Positions 16,468 through 25,487 of a stretch of 64,000 bases of DNA are shown here, piece by piece. How positions within the stretch are numbered: position 1 is the first letter of the stretch; each line of letters opens with the position of its first letter. The notes under the pieces are model-generated. The model saw nothing but the letters and a program-made list of their open reading frames with translations. It did not search any database and was not told the origin of the DNA. The DNA lies in NCBI GenBank assembly GCA_947494195.1, contig CANLUC010000004.1, positions 186,188 to 250,187 of the forward strand. Reading direction: 5' to 3'. The DNA comes from an uncultured Nesterenkonia sp. GTDB taxonomy: Bacteria; Actinomycetota; Actinomycetes; Actinomycetales; Micrococcaceae. A program made the position numbers and the translations under genes.

Positions 16468-17795
16468 CAACGGTGCGCCACCGGCTCGCTGACTCGCTCC
16501 TCGGCTGGGTGCGCGGCCAGTGCCGCCGGAAGATGCTCGCGCATGCGGCGCAGCGCCTCGGTGATGGTGGCGTGATCCTTGCAGAAGGCAAAGCGCACCA
16601 GCCGCTGGAGCTCGTCCTTGGGCTGCGCCGTGTGCTGGATCGTCAGTGCTGCGACCGGGATCGCGGCGACTCCCACCTCCTCGGTGAGGATCCGGCAGAA
16701 GTCCACAGCGGAGAGCGAGGTGAGTCCGGAGACGTCCCCGAGCACGAAATAGCCCGCCTCCGCCACATTCGGGGCCAGCCCGAGCTCGTGGAGGCCGTTG
16801 CGCAGCAGGTTGCGTCCGGCCTCCAGCTCCGCCGTGTTCCGGGCGAAGAACCCACGGTCGTCCTCGAGGCCCTGAGCGACGGCCCATTGGAACGCAGGTC
16901 CCGAGGAGAAGCTCAGGAACTGCTTGACCCCGCGGATCTGGCTGATCAGCTCCGCGCTGCCGGTCACCCACCCCACCTTCCACCCGGTCACCGAGAAGGA
17001 CTTTCCGGCGGAGCCCACGGCGACCGCCACGTGCTCGGCCCCATCCACGGTGAGGATGCTGCGGTGGGGGAGGGCGGCATCGGAGAGGACGAGATGCTCA
17101 TAGACCTCGTCGCACATGATCCGCAGGTCATGCTTCTTCGCCAGCTCGACGATCCGTCCCAGCTCCTCGGCGCTGAAGACGGTCCCGGTGGGGTTGTGCG
17201 GCGTGTTCAGCAGGATCATGGACGTGCGCTCGGTGATCGCCGCCTCGAGCGCGTCCACATCCGGTCGGAACCCCGGGCCGCGCAGCGGCACCCCGACCAT
17301 CCGGGCGCCAGCCAGCGCGACGCAGGCGCCGTAGGAGTCATAGTGCGGCTCGAAGGTGAGCACCTCGCTGCCCGGGCGGGCGAAGGCGAGGATCGTCGCA
17401 GAGATGCCCTCGGTGGCTCCGGTGGTGACCATGACCTGGGTCTCCGGGTCCAGGTCCAAGCCCTGCCGACGTCGCTGCGCGGAGCTGATGGCGGACCGCA
17501 GCTCGCCCAGCCCCATTCCGGGCGCGTACTGGTTCCGGGGGCCCGAGCCGGGATCGGTGATGGACTCCGACGCGAGCTCGAGCAGCCAGTCCGGGCCCTC
17601 GGTGTCCGGAAAGCCCTGGCCGAGATTGATGGCCCCGTGCGCGAGTGCGGACGCCGTTGTGCGTTCGTAGATGGTGGGCACGACCTGGGGTGCGGAGCGT
17701 GGGGACTCCGGTTCAAGGGTGTTGGCACCGGCGGCGCTGCGCGCCCAGGGCATCTCGAAGGCGAGCGGATCTGGGCTGGAAGAGGAAGTGGACAT
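16467..17795 (-). CDS. PLP-dependent class I/II aminotransferase
   Basis: This is a fold-type I aminotransferase of 442 aa. INLGQGFPDTEGPDW, NTPHNPTGTVFS, CDEVYEHLVL and the PLP lysine in SAGKSFSVTGWKVGW mark the kynurenine/methionine aminotransferase-like group. The amino donor cannot be fixed from sequence. ATG 17795 is preferred because TACCAT lies 7 nt before it (leaderless spacing); ATG 17804 would add MVS. The first 35 residues are variable. It is divergent from coaD and directly coupled to the spermidine-synthase-like gene. Confidence 0.9.
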   Translation of the reverse strand: MSTSSSSPDPLAFEMPWARSAAGANTLEPESPRSAPQVVPTIYERTTASALAHGAINLGQGFPDTEGPDWLLELASESITDPGSGPRNQYAPGMGLGELRSAISSAQRRRQGLDLDPETQVMVTTGATEGISATILAFARPGSEVLTFEPHYDSYGACVALAGARMVGVPLRGPGFRPDVDALEAAITERTSMILLNTPHNPTGTVFSAEELGRIVELAKKHDLRIMCDEVYEHLVLSDAALPHRSILTVDGAEHVAVAVGSAGKSFSVTGWKVGWVTGSAELISQIRGVKQFLSFSSGPAFQWAVAQGLEDDRGFFARNTAELEAGRNLLRNGLHELGLAPNVAEAGYFVLGDVSGLTSLSAVDFCRILTEEVGVAAIPVAALTIQHTAQPKDELQRLVRFAFCKDHATITEALRRMREHLPAALAAHPAEERVSEPVAHR

Positions 17796-17802
17796 GGACA
17801 CC

Positions 17803-17808
17803 ATGGTA
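17803..17808 (-). promoter_or_regulatory. -10 hexamer of the aminotransferase gene
   Basis: Minus-strand TACCAT is 7 nt before ATG 17795. It overlaps the alternative ATG 17804, which favours the shorter protein. Confidence 0.4.
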
Positions 17809-17869
17809 GAACGCACACGAATCCTGGACATTTCCTGCGCGCCCCCAGCAGGGCCGTCTCCACCTGGAG

Positions 17870-17875
17870 TAATGT
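17870..17875 (+). promoter_or_regulatory. -10 hexamer of coaD
   Basis: TAATGT ends 6 nt before ATG 17882 and there is no purine-rich ribosome site between them, so coaD is probably leaderless. Confidence 0.5.
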
Positions 17876-17881
17876 CGTTCC

Positions 17882-18361
17882 ATGCAGCTAGCAGTGTGCC
17901 CCGGATCATTCGACCCCCTGCACAACGGACATGTGGAGATCGTCGCGCGTGCCTCGAACCTCTTCGACGAGGTGATCGTCGCCATCTCGCCGAACATGCA
18001 CAAGAACCCGATGTTCTCGGTCCAGGAACGCATGGACATGGCCCGGGAGACCTTCTCCTACGTGCGCGGGGTGAGCGTCAGGCCGCTGGGTTCTGGGCTG
18101 TTGACGGAGTTCTGCAAGGAGGTCGGAGCCAACGCCCTGGTCAAAGGTCTGCGGGACCCCAAGGACCTGGCCTACGAAAGCCCCATGGCCACGATGAACC
18201 GCCATCTCTCCGGCCTCGAGACGGTGTTCCTCGCCGCGGACGGCCGCTACACCCACCTGTCCTCGACCCTGGTCAAGGAAGTCCATTCCCTCGGCGGCGA
18301 CGTCTCCGAGTTCGTGCCGCGTGCCGTTCAGCGCCGGCTGCACGAGCGGCGACGCAGCTGA
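17882..18361 (+). CDS. coaD: Phosphopantetheine adenylyltransferase
   Basis: CoaD joins 4'-phosphopantetheine and ATP to dephospho-CoA, the fourth step of CoA synthesis. The nucleotidyltransferase signature is CPGSFDPLHNGHVEI with the HxGH box, and THLSSTLVKE is the second conserved motif. 159 aa is normal. coaE, the next enzyme, is 28 kb away in the same window. Confidence 0.97.
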   Translation: MQLAVCPGSFDPLHNGHVEIVARASNLFDEVIVAISPNMHKNPMFSVQERMDMARETFSYVRGVSVRPLGSGLLTEFCKEVGANALVKGLRDPKDLAYESPMATMNRHLSGLETVFLAADGRYTHLSSTLVKEVHSLGGDVSEFVPRAVQRRLHERRRS

Positions 18362-18442
18362 ACCGCTGAGCGGAACCTCCCTCTCGAAGAATCCGATAAA
18401 GCGCAGCGCAAAAGATTCACTGGTCCCCGGGCCGAATAACGA

Positions 18443-18448
18443 TAAGGT
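18443..18448 (+). promoter_or_regulatory. -10 hexamer of galU
   Basis: TAAGGT lies 6 nt before ATG 18455 with no separate ribosome site, consistent with a leaderless transcript. Confidence 0.45.
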
Positions 18449-18454
18449 GTGTAC

Positions 18455-19378
18455 ATGAGTTCAACGACTTCTATCCGCAAAGCTGTGATTCCTGCCGCTG
18501 GTCTGGGAACACGCTTCCTGCCGGCCACCAAGGCGATGCCCAAAGAGATGCTCCCGGTGGTGGACCAGCCGGCCATCCAGTACGTCGTGGCTGAGGCCTC
18601 GAAGGCCGGCCTTGAAGACATTCTGATGATCACGGGACGCAATAAGCGCTCGCTGGAGAATCACTTCGACCGCGTGCCGGACCTGGAAGCCACGCTTGAG
18701 GCCAAGGGGGACTCCAAGAAGCTCTCCGCCGTGCGTCAGGCCACCGAGCTCGGGGACCTGCACTACATCCGGCAGGGTGAGGCCAAGGGTCTCGGCCATG
18801 CCGTGCTCTGCGCCAAGCGCCACGTGGGAGATGAGCCCTTCGCGGTGCTCCTCGGCGACGATCTCATCGACGAGCGGGACGAGCTCCTCTCCACGATGCT
18901 GGAGACCCAGCAGCGCCTCGGCGGCTCGGTCATCGCGGTGATGGAGGTGCCGGAGGAGAACATCAGCGCCTACGGCGTGATCGACGCCAACGGCAAGGAC
19001 AAGGAGACCGACTCGGACGGCAAGCCCGCCGACGTCGTCCCGGTCCACGCCCTGGTGGAGAAGCCCGCGGCGGAGGACGCCCCCTCCAACCTGGCCATCA
19101 TCGGACGCTACGTCCTGCACCCCGGGATCTTCGCGGAGCTCGAGCAGACGGCGCCGGGCCGCGGAAACGAGATCCAGCTGACCGACGCTCTCCAGGAGAT
19201 GGCGGGCAAGCCGGTCGAAGACGGCGGCGGAGTGCACGCGGTGATCTTCCGCGGTCGCCGCTACGACACTGGCGACAAGCTCAGCTATATCAAGGCTGTC
19301 GTCACCCTGGCTGTGGACCGCGAGGACCTCGGACCGGATCTGCGGGAGTGGCTGAAGGAGTTCGTCGCAGAGATCTGA
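18455..19378 (+). CDS. galU: UTP--glucose-1-phosphate uridylyltransferase
   Basis: GalU makes UDP-glucose from UTP and glucose-1-phosphate. The N-terminal IPAAGLGTRFLPATKAMPKE is the nucleotidyltransferase signature. AVLLGDDLID and the GVIDANGKD and YVLHPGIF segments complete the fold. The length is 307 aa. ATG 18455 is used rather than GTG 18449. UDP-glucose would feed Ugd at the left of the window and the glycosyltransferases to the right. Confidence 0.97.
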   Translation: MSSTTSIRKAVIPAAGLGTRFLPATKAMPKEMLPVVDQPAIQYVVAEASKAGLEDILMITGRNKRSLENHFDRVPDLEATLEAKGDSKKLSAVRQATELGDLHYIRQGEAKGLGHAVLCAKRHVGDEPFAVLLGDDLIDERDELLSTMLETQQRLGGSVIAVMEVPEENISAYGVIDANGKDKETDSDGKPADVVPVHALVEKPAAEDAPSNLAIIGRYVLHPGIFAELEQTAPGRGNEIQLTDALQEMAGKPVEDGGGVHAVIFRGRRYDTGDKLSYIKAVVTLAVDREDLGPDLREWLKEFVAEI

Positions 19379-19410
19379 TCCTCGGTTCGCATGCCACCTG
19401 CCCCGACTGG

Positions 19411-19416
19411 TAGAGT
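19411..19416 (+). promoter_or_regulatory. -10 hexamer of the yceD-rpmF run
   Basis: TAGAGT at 19411-19416 is followed by a leader of about 30 nt and the AAGGAG site at 19438-19443. A partial -35 (TTCGCA, 19-nt spacer) is present. Confidence 0.4.
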
Positions 19417-19453
19417 GGCACGTCGGTCTAGATCATTAAGGAGTGGTTCAGCG

Positions 19454-20017
19454 ATGACTGCTCTCACTGTAGACGTCCAGGAGCTTCGGGGCAGGCCCGG
19501 AACTCAGGACGAACTCTCCAGAACTGTCCCTGCCCCGAAGGACCTTGCAACGGTCCTCATCGGGATTCCGCAGGGCAGTGATCTGCAGCTGGATCTGCGC
19601 CTGGAATCGGTGCACGAGGGTGTGCTGATGACTGGCACGGCCTCTGCCGAGGTCAGCGGCCAGTGCGGACGTTGTCTGGATGAGATCAGGTACCCGCTCA
19701 CCGTCGACGTGATGCAGCTGTTCAGCTGGCCGCAGAAGGCCCAGGCAGCTGCTGACGCCGAGGATGAGGACACGCGCCTGATCCCACACGACCTCACCAT
19801 CGATCTGGAACCGGTGCTGCGCGACCTGATGGTCTCGGCACTGCCGTTCCAGCCGGTCTGCCGCGAGGACTGCCCGGGTCTGTGCTCCGAGTGTGGATTC
19901 CGCATGGAGGATGACCCCGAGCATTTCCACGAGCAGCTCGATCCCCGGTGGGCAGCGTTGAAAGACGTGGCCGCCGGAATGCCGGATCCGGACTCATCGT
20001 CCGAATCCAGCACCTAG
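19454..20017 (+). CDS. DUF177 (YceD-like) protein
   Basis: YceD proteins sit upstream of rpmF in most bacteria. Some are tied to 23S rRNA processing or to ribosome assembly, but the activity is not settled. The central [12 protein letters not shown] and the later [13 protein letters not shown] give four to five cysteines that look like a metal site. ATG 19454 has AAGGAG 10 nt upstream; the longer frame adds an Arg-rich unconserved stretch. rpmF begins 49 nt after the stop, so the two are likely co-transcribed. Confidence 0.9.
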   Translation: MTALTVDVQELRGRPGTQDELSRTVPAPKDLATVLIGIPQGSDLQLDLRLESVHEGVLMTGTASAEVSGQCGRCLDEIRYPLTVDVMQLFSWPQKAQAAADAEDEDTRLIPHDLTIDLEPVLRDLMVSALPFQPVCREDCPGLCSECGFRMEDDPEHFHEQLDPRWAALKDVAAGMPDPDSSSESST

Positions 20018-20066
20018 AACCAAGTCAAGAAGACCCTGTCCATCATCGAGAGAGAAAAGAGACACC

Positions 20067-20270
20067 GTGGCTGTTCCAAAGCGGAAGATGTCCCGATCCA
20101 ACACCCGTCACCGCCGCTCCCAGTGGAAGGCTTCAACCCCGAAGCTGGTGAAGACCGTGGAGAACGGTCGCGTCGTCTACAGCCAGCCTCACCAGGCCAA
20201 GCTGGTCACGGACTCCGCCGGCACCCCGCTCTTCTATGAGTACAAGGGTCGCAAGGTCGCTGACGCCTGA
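20067..20270 (+). CDS. rpmF: 50S ribosomal protein L32
   Basis: The protein (67 aa) begins [20 protein letters not shown] after the start, the classical L32 N-terminus. It starts with GTG 20067, with only a weak purine run (GAGAGAAAAGAGA) before it. The zinc-binding cysteines found in some L32 proteins are missing, so this is the Cys-less form. It lies between yceD and rnc, as in other actinobacteria. Confidence 0.98.
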   Translation: MAVPKRKMSRSNTRHRRSQWKASTPKLVKTVENGRVVYSQPHQAKLVTDSAGTPLFYEYKGRKVADA

Positions 20271-20310
20271 TTCTCCTGCACGGAAGAATCGAGCAGTGGA
20301 GAACCAAGCA

Positions 20311-21063
20311 GTGACGAAACACGAAGAGCTTGCGAAGAGCCTCGGGGTGCACATCGCCCCCGAGGCTCTTCGTCTTGCCCTGACGCACCGGTCCTACGCC
20401 TACGAGAACTCCGGGCTGCCCACGAACGAGCGGCTGGAGTTCCTCGGCGACTCGGTCCTCGGCCTGGCCGTGACGGACTACCTCTACCGCAGCTTCCCGG
20501 ATCTTGCCGAGGGAGACCTCGCCAAGCTTCGCGCCGCTCTGGTGAGCACCCGCGCACTGGCCCGCGTGGCCCGCGGACTCGGCATCGGCCCTTATATCAG
20601 CCTCGGCGCCGGCGAACAGCTGACCGAGGGCAAGGACAAGGACTCGATCCTCGCCGACACCATGGAGGCGCTCATCGGCGCCGCCTACCTGTCCACCGAC
20701 ATCGAGACCGCGCGCCGGCTCGTGCTGCGCCTGGTCGTCCCGCTGCTCAGCGACAAGGACGCGATGACCGCCGGCAAGGACTGGAAGACCACCATTCAGG
20801 AGATCGCCGCGGGACGCGGCTTGGGAGAGATCCGCTACCTGATTGCTGACTTCGGGCCCGACCATCACAAGTCCTTCACCGCCACCCTGGTCATCGGCGG
20901 CGTCGAGCATGGCTCCGGCTCGGGGCCCTCCAAGAAAGAGGCCGAGCGCGAGGCCGCCCGGAGGACCGTGGAGACGCTGACCTCCGGCCGAGGGGAGCAG
21001 GGCGACATCCTCACCCTTGTCCTTGACCGGTTCGAAGACGCAGCGCCCTCCAGCTCTCGATGA
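20311..21063 (+). CDS. rnc: Ribonuclease III
   Basis: RNase III cleaves double-stranded RNA in rRNA and mRNA processing. The signature NERLEFLGDSVLG holds the metal-binding acidic residues. ADTMEALIGAAYL is the second catalytic segment, and the C-terminal third is a dsRNA-binding domain (DWKTTIQEIAAGRG and SKKEAEREAARRTVE). GTG 20311 is chosen, with GGAG 9 nt upstream. GTG 20296, with GGAAG 9 nt upstream, is an equal signal but adds five residues. It is followed 12 nt later by mutM. Confidence 0.96.
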   Translation: MTKHEELAKSLGVHIAPEALRLALTHRSYAYENSGLPTNERLEFLGDSVLGLAVTDYLYRSFPDLAEGDLAKLRAALVSTRALARVARGLGIGPYISLGAGEQLTEGKDKDSILADTMEALIGAAYLSTDIETARRLVLRLVVPLLSDKDAMTAGKDWKTTIQEIAAGRGLGEIRYLIADFGPDHHKSFTATLVIGGVEHGSGSGPSKKEAEREAARRTVETLTSGRGEQGDILTLVLDRFEDAAPSSSR

Positions 21064-21075
21064 GTCCGGTGCTCG

Positions 21076-22059
21076 ATGCCTGAGCTGCCCGAGGTGGAGG
21101 TGGTGCGCCGCGGCGTGGACCGCTGGGCCACCGGGCGCAGAGTCGACTCGGTGCAGGTCCATGACCATCGCAGCCTCCGGCGACACGCCCCGAGCATCCC
21201 CGATGAGCAGGTGCGGATCGAGCCCTTCGGCTCCGCGCTGCGAGGGAACATCCTGCTGGCACCTCAGCGGCGGGGCAAATTTCTCTGGATCCCGCTGCAG
21301 CATCCCTCCGACCCACCGCGGCACGCCGGCCTGACGGAGCAGATCGGCTCTGCCGCGCAGGCCGGTCCGGCACGCGCGCTGCTGATCCATCTGGGCATGA
21401 GCGGCCAGGTGCTGATCAACACACCAGAGACCGAGAGCCAGAAACACCTCAAGATCACCCTCGGGCTGACCGCTGAGGGGGAGGCCCCAAGTCAGCTGCG
21501 CTTCATCGATCAGCGCATCTTCGGCGGGATGCAGATCTCAGAGCTCGTCGCCTCGACGCACCCCAGCGGCACCGTGCCCCTCGCCGCCGCCCATATCGCC
21601 GCCGACCCGCTGGAACCAAGCATGGACCCCGAGGTCTTCTTCCGCACCCTGCGGCGGCGCAAGACCGGGCTCAAGCGAGCGCTGCTCGATCAGAGCATGA
21701 TCTCGGGCATCGGCAACATCTACGCGGACGAGGCCCTGTGGCGCTCCCAGCTGCACTACACCCGACCGACCGAGACCATCACCCGCAGTGAAGCCCGCCG
21801 GCTGCTGGACAGCGTGGAATCGGTGATGGCGGCCGCCCTGGAGGCCGGCGGGACCAGCTTCGACTCGCTCTACGTCAACGTCAACGGGGCCTCAGGCTAC
21901 TTCGACCGGTCGCTGCAGAGCTATGGGCGCGCCGGTCAGCCCTGCCGCCGCTGCGCGGGGACCCCGCGCGCCGCCGCGATCCGCCGTGACCCCTTCATGG
22001 GGCGCTCCTCCTACTGGTGCCCCACCTGCCAGCCCCGCCCGCGCCGCGCCCGGGGTTGA
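21076..22059 (+). CDS. mutM: Formamidopyrimidine-DNA glycosylase
   Basis: MutM (Fpg) removes 8-oxoguanine and ring-opened purines. After Met removal the N-terminal Pro is the nucleophile (PELPEVEVVRRG). Lys is present in FLWIPL context, the helix-two-turn-helix GIGNIYADEALW is intact, and the C-terminal zinc finger has CRRC and CPTC pairs. At 327 aa it is longer than most, with an insertion around residues 75-95 (SDPPRHAGLTEQIGSAAQ). It is the end of the yceD-rpmF-rnc-mutM run. Confidence 0.95.
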   Translation: MPELPEVEVVRRGVDRWATGRRVDSVQVHDHRSLRRHAPSIPDEQVRIEPFGSALRGNILLAPQRRGKFLWIPLQHPSDPPRHAGLTEQIGSAAQAGPARALLIHLGMSGQVLINTPETESQKHLKITLGLTAEGEAPSQLRFIDQRIFGGMQISELVASTHPSGTVPLAAAHIAADPLEPSMDPEVFFRTLRRRKTGLKRALLDQSMISGIGNIYADEALWRSQLHYTRPTETITRSEARRLLDSVESVMAAALEAGGTSFDSLYVNVNGASGYFDRSLQSYGRAGQPCRRCAGTPRAAAIRRDPFMGRSSYWCPTCQPRPRRARG

Positions 22060-22159
22060 CCTGAGGCTGAGGTGTCCTCGCTTCGCAGCTCCGCCAGGGG
22101 CAGCCCCCGACGTCGGCCTCGTGACACCAGCTGATGCGGGGACCGCGAAGCTGGTGGGC

Positions 22160-22165
22160 TAGCAT
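22160..22165 (+). promoter_or_regulatory. Possible -10 hexamer of the second LCP gene
   Basis: TAGCAT lies 33 nt before GTG 22199 and would give a leader of about 27 nt that includes the strong AAAGGAG ribosome site at 22187-22193. Confidence 0.35.
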
Positions 22166-22198
22166 GAATCGGATCGACGAACGTGTAAAGGAGAGTCT

Positions 22199-23353
22199 GT
22201 GGCGGATAGGAATCCCCCCGAGCCGCAGCCGCACCGACCCCGCCGGGCGGCGCGGATGCCTGCAGACTCGGCGAACTCTGCGCAGTCGGCCGACGACCCC
22301 TCCTCACCCGCCTCGGCCACGAAGGCACGAGACCCCCGACGACGTCGCCGCACCATCCGCACGGTGCTCATCGCGGTGGCCGTGCTGCTCGTCGTGGCGG
22401 TCGGTGCCGGGCTGATCTACGTCCAACAGCTGCGCAGCGCCTTCGACGACCAGCGCAACGTGCTCGACCTCCAGCTCGACGGCGACGACTCCGCCGAGCG
22501 CACCGAGGAGGGGACGATCAACATGCTCCTGCTCGGCTCGGACAGCCGCGGCGAGGATGACATCGAATACCGTGGCCGCATCGGTGACAACGCCTCGGAA
22601 CGCTCCGACACGATGATGTTCGTCCACATCCCCGAGGACGGTTCCGGGGTGTACGTGATGTCGATCGTGCGCGACCTCTGGGTGGACGTGCCCGGGGAGG
22701 GCCAAGGCCGGGTCAACTCTGCCCTGGGAATGGGCGGCTATCCGCTGGTGGTCGACACCGTGGAGGAGCTGCTGAACACCCATATCGACCATGTGGCGAT
22801 CATCGACTTCGACGGGTTCGCCGATCTGACCCGGGCGCTGGGCGGCGTCTACATCGACAATCCCCGTCCCTTCTCGACCGGACAGCACAACCCGGCGTTC
22901 TACCCCGAGGGCACCATCCGGCTCGAAGGCGACAACGCGCTGCGCTTCGTGCGCGAACGCAAGGCCTTCCCCACCGGCGACTTCGTCCGAGTGCAGAACC
23001 AGCAGCTGGTCGTCAACGGGATCGTGGACCGGCTGCTCTCCGCCGATACTCTGACCAACCCCCAGCGGGTCATGGACATCGTCAACGGCATCGTGCCCTA
23101 CCTCAGCGTCGACGATGGACTCGACGCCGACACCATCGCCTCCTATGCCCTGGAGATGCGAGACATGCGCTCCGAGGACATCCACATGTTCACCATCCCC
23201 ACCGGGGACCTGGCGACCACCGCCAGCGGAGCTCAGGTGATCCTCAAGGACGAGGAGACGCTCGAGCTGCTCCAACGTTCCCTGAAGAACGAGAACATGG
23301 AGGGCTTCCTGGAGTATATGGAGCTGCGTGAATCCCAGGAAGACCAGCAGTGA
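22199..23353 (+). CDS. LytR-CpsA-Psr (LCP) family protein
   Basis: A second membrane-anchored glycopolymer ligase. The first 50 residues are polar and Pro/Ser-rich, followed by DPRRRRRTIRT and one membrane helix at about 58-78. The extracellular LCP domain has MLLLGSDSRGEDD, ERSDTMMFVHIP, MSIVRDLWVDVPG and FVRERKAFPTGDFVR. SIVRDLW replaces the usual SIPRD(T/S) sequence but keeps the Arg-Asp pair. GTG 22199 is 5 nt after AAAGGAG. Its stop overlaps the next glycosyltransferase by 4 nt, so it is in an operon with two glycosyltransferases, which fits attaching their product to the wall. Confidence 0.93.
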   Translation: MADRNPPEPQPHRPRRAARMPADSANSAQSADDPSSPASATKARDPRRRRRTIRTVLIAVAVLLVVAVGAGLIYVQQLRSAFDDQRNVLDLQLDGDDSAERTEEGTINMLLLGSDSRGEDDIEYRGRIGDNASERSDTMMFVHIPEDGSGVYVMSIVRDLWVDVPGEGQGRVNSALGMGGYPLVVDTVEELLNTHIDHVAIIDFDGFADLTRALGGVYIDNPRPFSTGQHNPAFYPEGTIRLEGDNALRFVRERKAFPTGDFVRVQNQQLVVNGIVDRLLSADTLTNPQRVMDIVNGIVPYLSVDDGLDADTIASYALEMRDMRSEDIHMFTIPTGDLATTASGAQVILKDEETLELLQRSLKNENMEGFLEYMELRESQEDQQ

Positions 23354-24576
23354 CGCCACGTGTGCAGCTGCTGACGCACAGCTATTGGCCTGAGCGCACC
23401 GCACCCCAGCGGCGCTGGGAGCGCCTCGTCGCGTCCCTGCGAGAGGACGGCTGGACGGTCGACGTCGTCGCTCCTGCGGCCAATAAGCACCACACCCCCG
23501 TCCAGCATCGCGGGCAGGGTCGGTTCAGCCTCGCGCCCGTCATCGGCCCCTCCGGTGAGCGGGTGCACCGGACCCCCTATGTGCTGCTGCGGAATTCGCG
23601 GGCGGGCAGGTTCGCCTCCGATCTCGCCTCGGGGGTGCTGATGGTGCCGCGGGCGCTGGCCGCGCCTAAGCCCGATCTCGTGGTGGCCACCGTGCCGGCG
23701 CTGCCCACGATCTGCGCGGGATGGGTCGTGGCCCGAGCCCGCGGGATTCCGCTGGTGGTCGATATGCGCGACGCCTGGCCCGAGCTCGCCCGCGAGGCCG
23801 AGGTCAGGGCGGGACCGCTGGGACGGCTCATGGAGGCCGCAGTCATCAGCGTGCAGCGTCGAGCCGAGCTGGTGGTCACGGTCACCGAAGGATTCGCGCA
23901 GCGGCTCCGTGAACGCCAGGTCTCGCCGGTGGAGACCATCAGCAACGGCGTGGCACTCGACCAGGTGCCCCAACTGGACCAGCGACGGCGTGCCCCCGGG
24001 GAGCTGCGGCTCGTCTATCTCGGAAATCACGGTGAGAGTCAGGCACTCGAGCGGATGATCCGAGCCGTGGCAGCGATTCCACGAGACCAGGGACTCGACG
24101 TCAGGCTGCGCCTCGTCGGCTCCGGCACCCAGAAGGAGCAGCTGCGCCAGGTGGCTCTCGCCACCGGGGCGCACGCCAGCGGAGCTGTCGAGTTCTGCGA
24201 CCCTGTCCACGGCGACGAGGTCTGGGACCACTACCGCTGGGCCGACTCCGCACTGGTGAGTCTGCGCACCGACTGGGCCTCCTTCGCCTGGACCGTTCCA
24301 TCGAAGACCTTCGAGCTGATGGGACTGGGCAAACACATCACGGCGGCCGTCACCGGGGAGGCCGCCTGGGTGCTGGGTCATGCGCAGAACGTGACCTACC
24401 TCAGCGGCGACACCGAGCAGATCGCCGCCAGGCTCGCCGAGCTGGCCGCGGACCCGGACTCCACGCCGGTGGACCCGCGAGGCCGCAGCTGGGTCGCGGA
24501 GTACGCCGATCTTCCCGGCCTGGGCACCCGCTATGCCGCACTGCTCGCGGATCTGCGCGCCGAGGCGCACCGGTGA
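23350..24576 (+). CDS. GT4-type glycosyltransferase
   Basis: This is a GT-B fold transferase of the WbuB/WcaI kind, acting on envelope or capsule glycan precursors at the cytoplasmic membrane face. The N-terminal THSYWPERTAPQRRWERLV is typical. The C-terminal half has LVYLGNHGESQALERMIRA and the donor-binding FELMGLGKHI region. GTG 23350 overlaps the LCP stop, and its own stop overlaps the next gene by 4 nt. The length is 408 aa. The sugar and acceptor are unknown. Confidence 0.88.
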   Translation: MTPRVQLLTHSYWPERTAPQRRWERLVASLREDGWTVDVVAPAANKHHTPVQHRGQGRFSLAPVIGPSGERVHRTPYVLLRNSRAGRFASDLASGVLMVPRALAAPKPDLVVATVPALPTICAGWVVARARGIPLVVDMRDAWPELAREAEVRAGPLGRLMEAAVISVQRRAELVVTVTEGFAQRLRERQVSPVETISNGVALDQVPQLDQRRRAPGELRLVYLGNHGESQALERMIRAVAAIPRDQGLDVRLRLVGSGTQKEQLRQVALATGAHASGAVEFCDPVHGDEVWDHYRWADSALVSLRTDWASFAWTVPSKTFELMGLGKHITAAVTGEAAWVLGHAQNVTYLSGDTEQIAARLAELAADPDSTPVDPRGRSWVAEYADLPGLGTRYAALLADLRAEAHR

Positions 24577-25487
24577 TCACCGCAGCCAATGCCTATGTCT
24601 GTGTGTGCACGTTTCGGCGTCCGGAACCGCTCGCGCAGCTGCTGAGCTCCCTGCGCGCCCAGGAGCGCGTCGCGCTGCCGAACCTGATCGTGGTGGACAA
24701 CTCGCCCAGCGGTGATGCGCAGGCCCAGGTCACAGACCAGTATCCCGAGGCTCGGTATGTCCACGAGTCGCGGCCGGGCATCGCCGCGGCGCGCAATGCG
24801 GCCCTGGAGGCGGTGCCGGAGGACGCGCAGGCGGTGTTGTTCCTCGACGACGACGAACGGGCCGCCGCGAATTGGCTGGCCACGCTGCTCGACTGCGCGA
24901 ACGAGTCCGGGGCGGACACCGTCTCGGGGCCGGTGATCTCACACTTCGGCGAGGATCCCCCGAGATGGCTTCAGGAGTCCGGTTTCATCCGGCGCACCGA
25001 TTTCCCCACCGGGCCCTGGGGCTACCGTCCCGCGACCAACAATGTGCTCGTCCGCGCCGCCTGGTTCCGCGAAGCAGGGTTCCGCTTCGATGAGGCCTTC
25101 AGCTTCATCGGAGGCGAAGACTCGGACCTCTTCGGACGGATGCAGGCGGCGGGCGCACGGTCCTGGTGGTGCGCCGAAGCGGTCGTCGTCGAAGATGTGC
25201 CCGCCGAGCGCCTGAGCCCCGCCTGGATGCGCCAGCGCGGACTTCGGGCCGGGCATGTGCGCGCGATGAAGCTGATTCGTCGCGCCGACCGGGACCATCC
25301 GGGCCTCGGGCTGCGGGCGCGGATCGCCGGTGAAGGTCTCGGCCGCATCGGCTACGGGCTCGCGCGCACCGCGGCGCGGCGCCTGAGACGGGCACCCGTG
25401 CGGTATGTGGACAGCATCTACCACCGGGAGGGTCTGGGCATGCTCCAGGCAGCGGCTGGACGACGCTACGAGGAATACCGCCGCTGA
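24573..25487 (+). CDS. Family 2 glycosyltransferase
   Basis: This is a GT-A fold enzyme of 304 aa. CVCTFRRPEPLAQLLSSL begins the nucleotide-binding domain, IVVDNSPSGD is the first acidic motif and VLFLDDDERAAANWL contains the metal-binding DxD. SFIGGEDSDLFGRMQAAG is the conserved acceptor/catalytic ED segment. GTG 24573 is coupled to the GT4 gene. The 3' end overlaps the opposing large glycosyltransferase by 22 nt. Confidence 0.9.
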   Translation: MITAANAYVCVCTFRRPEPLAQLLSSLRAQERVALPNLIVVDNSPSGDAQAQVTDQYPEARYVHESRPGIAAARNAALEAVPEDAQAVLFLDDDERAAANWLATLLDCANESGADTVSGPVISHFGEDPPRWLQESGFIRRTDFPTGPWGYRPATNNVLVRAAWFREAGFRFDEAFSFIGGEDSDLFGRMQAAGARSWWCAEAVVVEDVPAERLSPAWMRQRGLRAGHVRAMKLIRRADRDHPGLGLRARIAGEGLGRIGYGLARTAARRLRRAPVRYVDSIYHREGLGMLQAAAGRRYEEYRR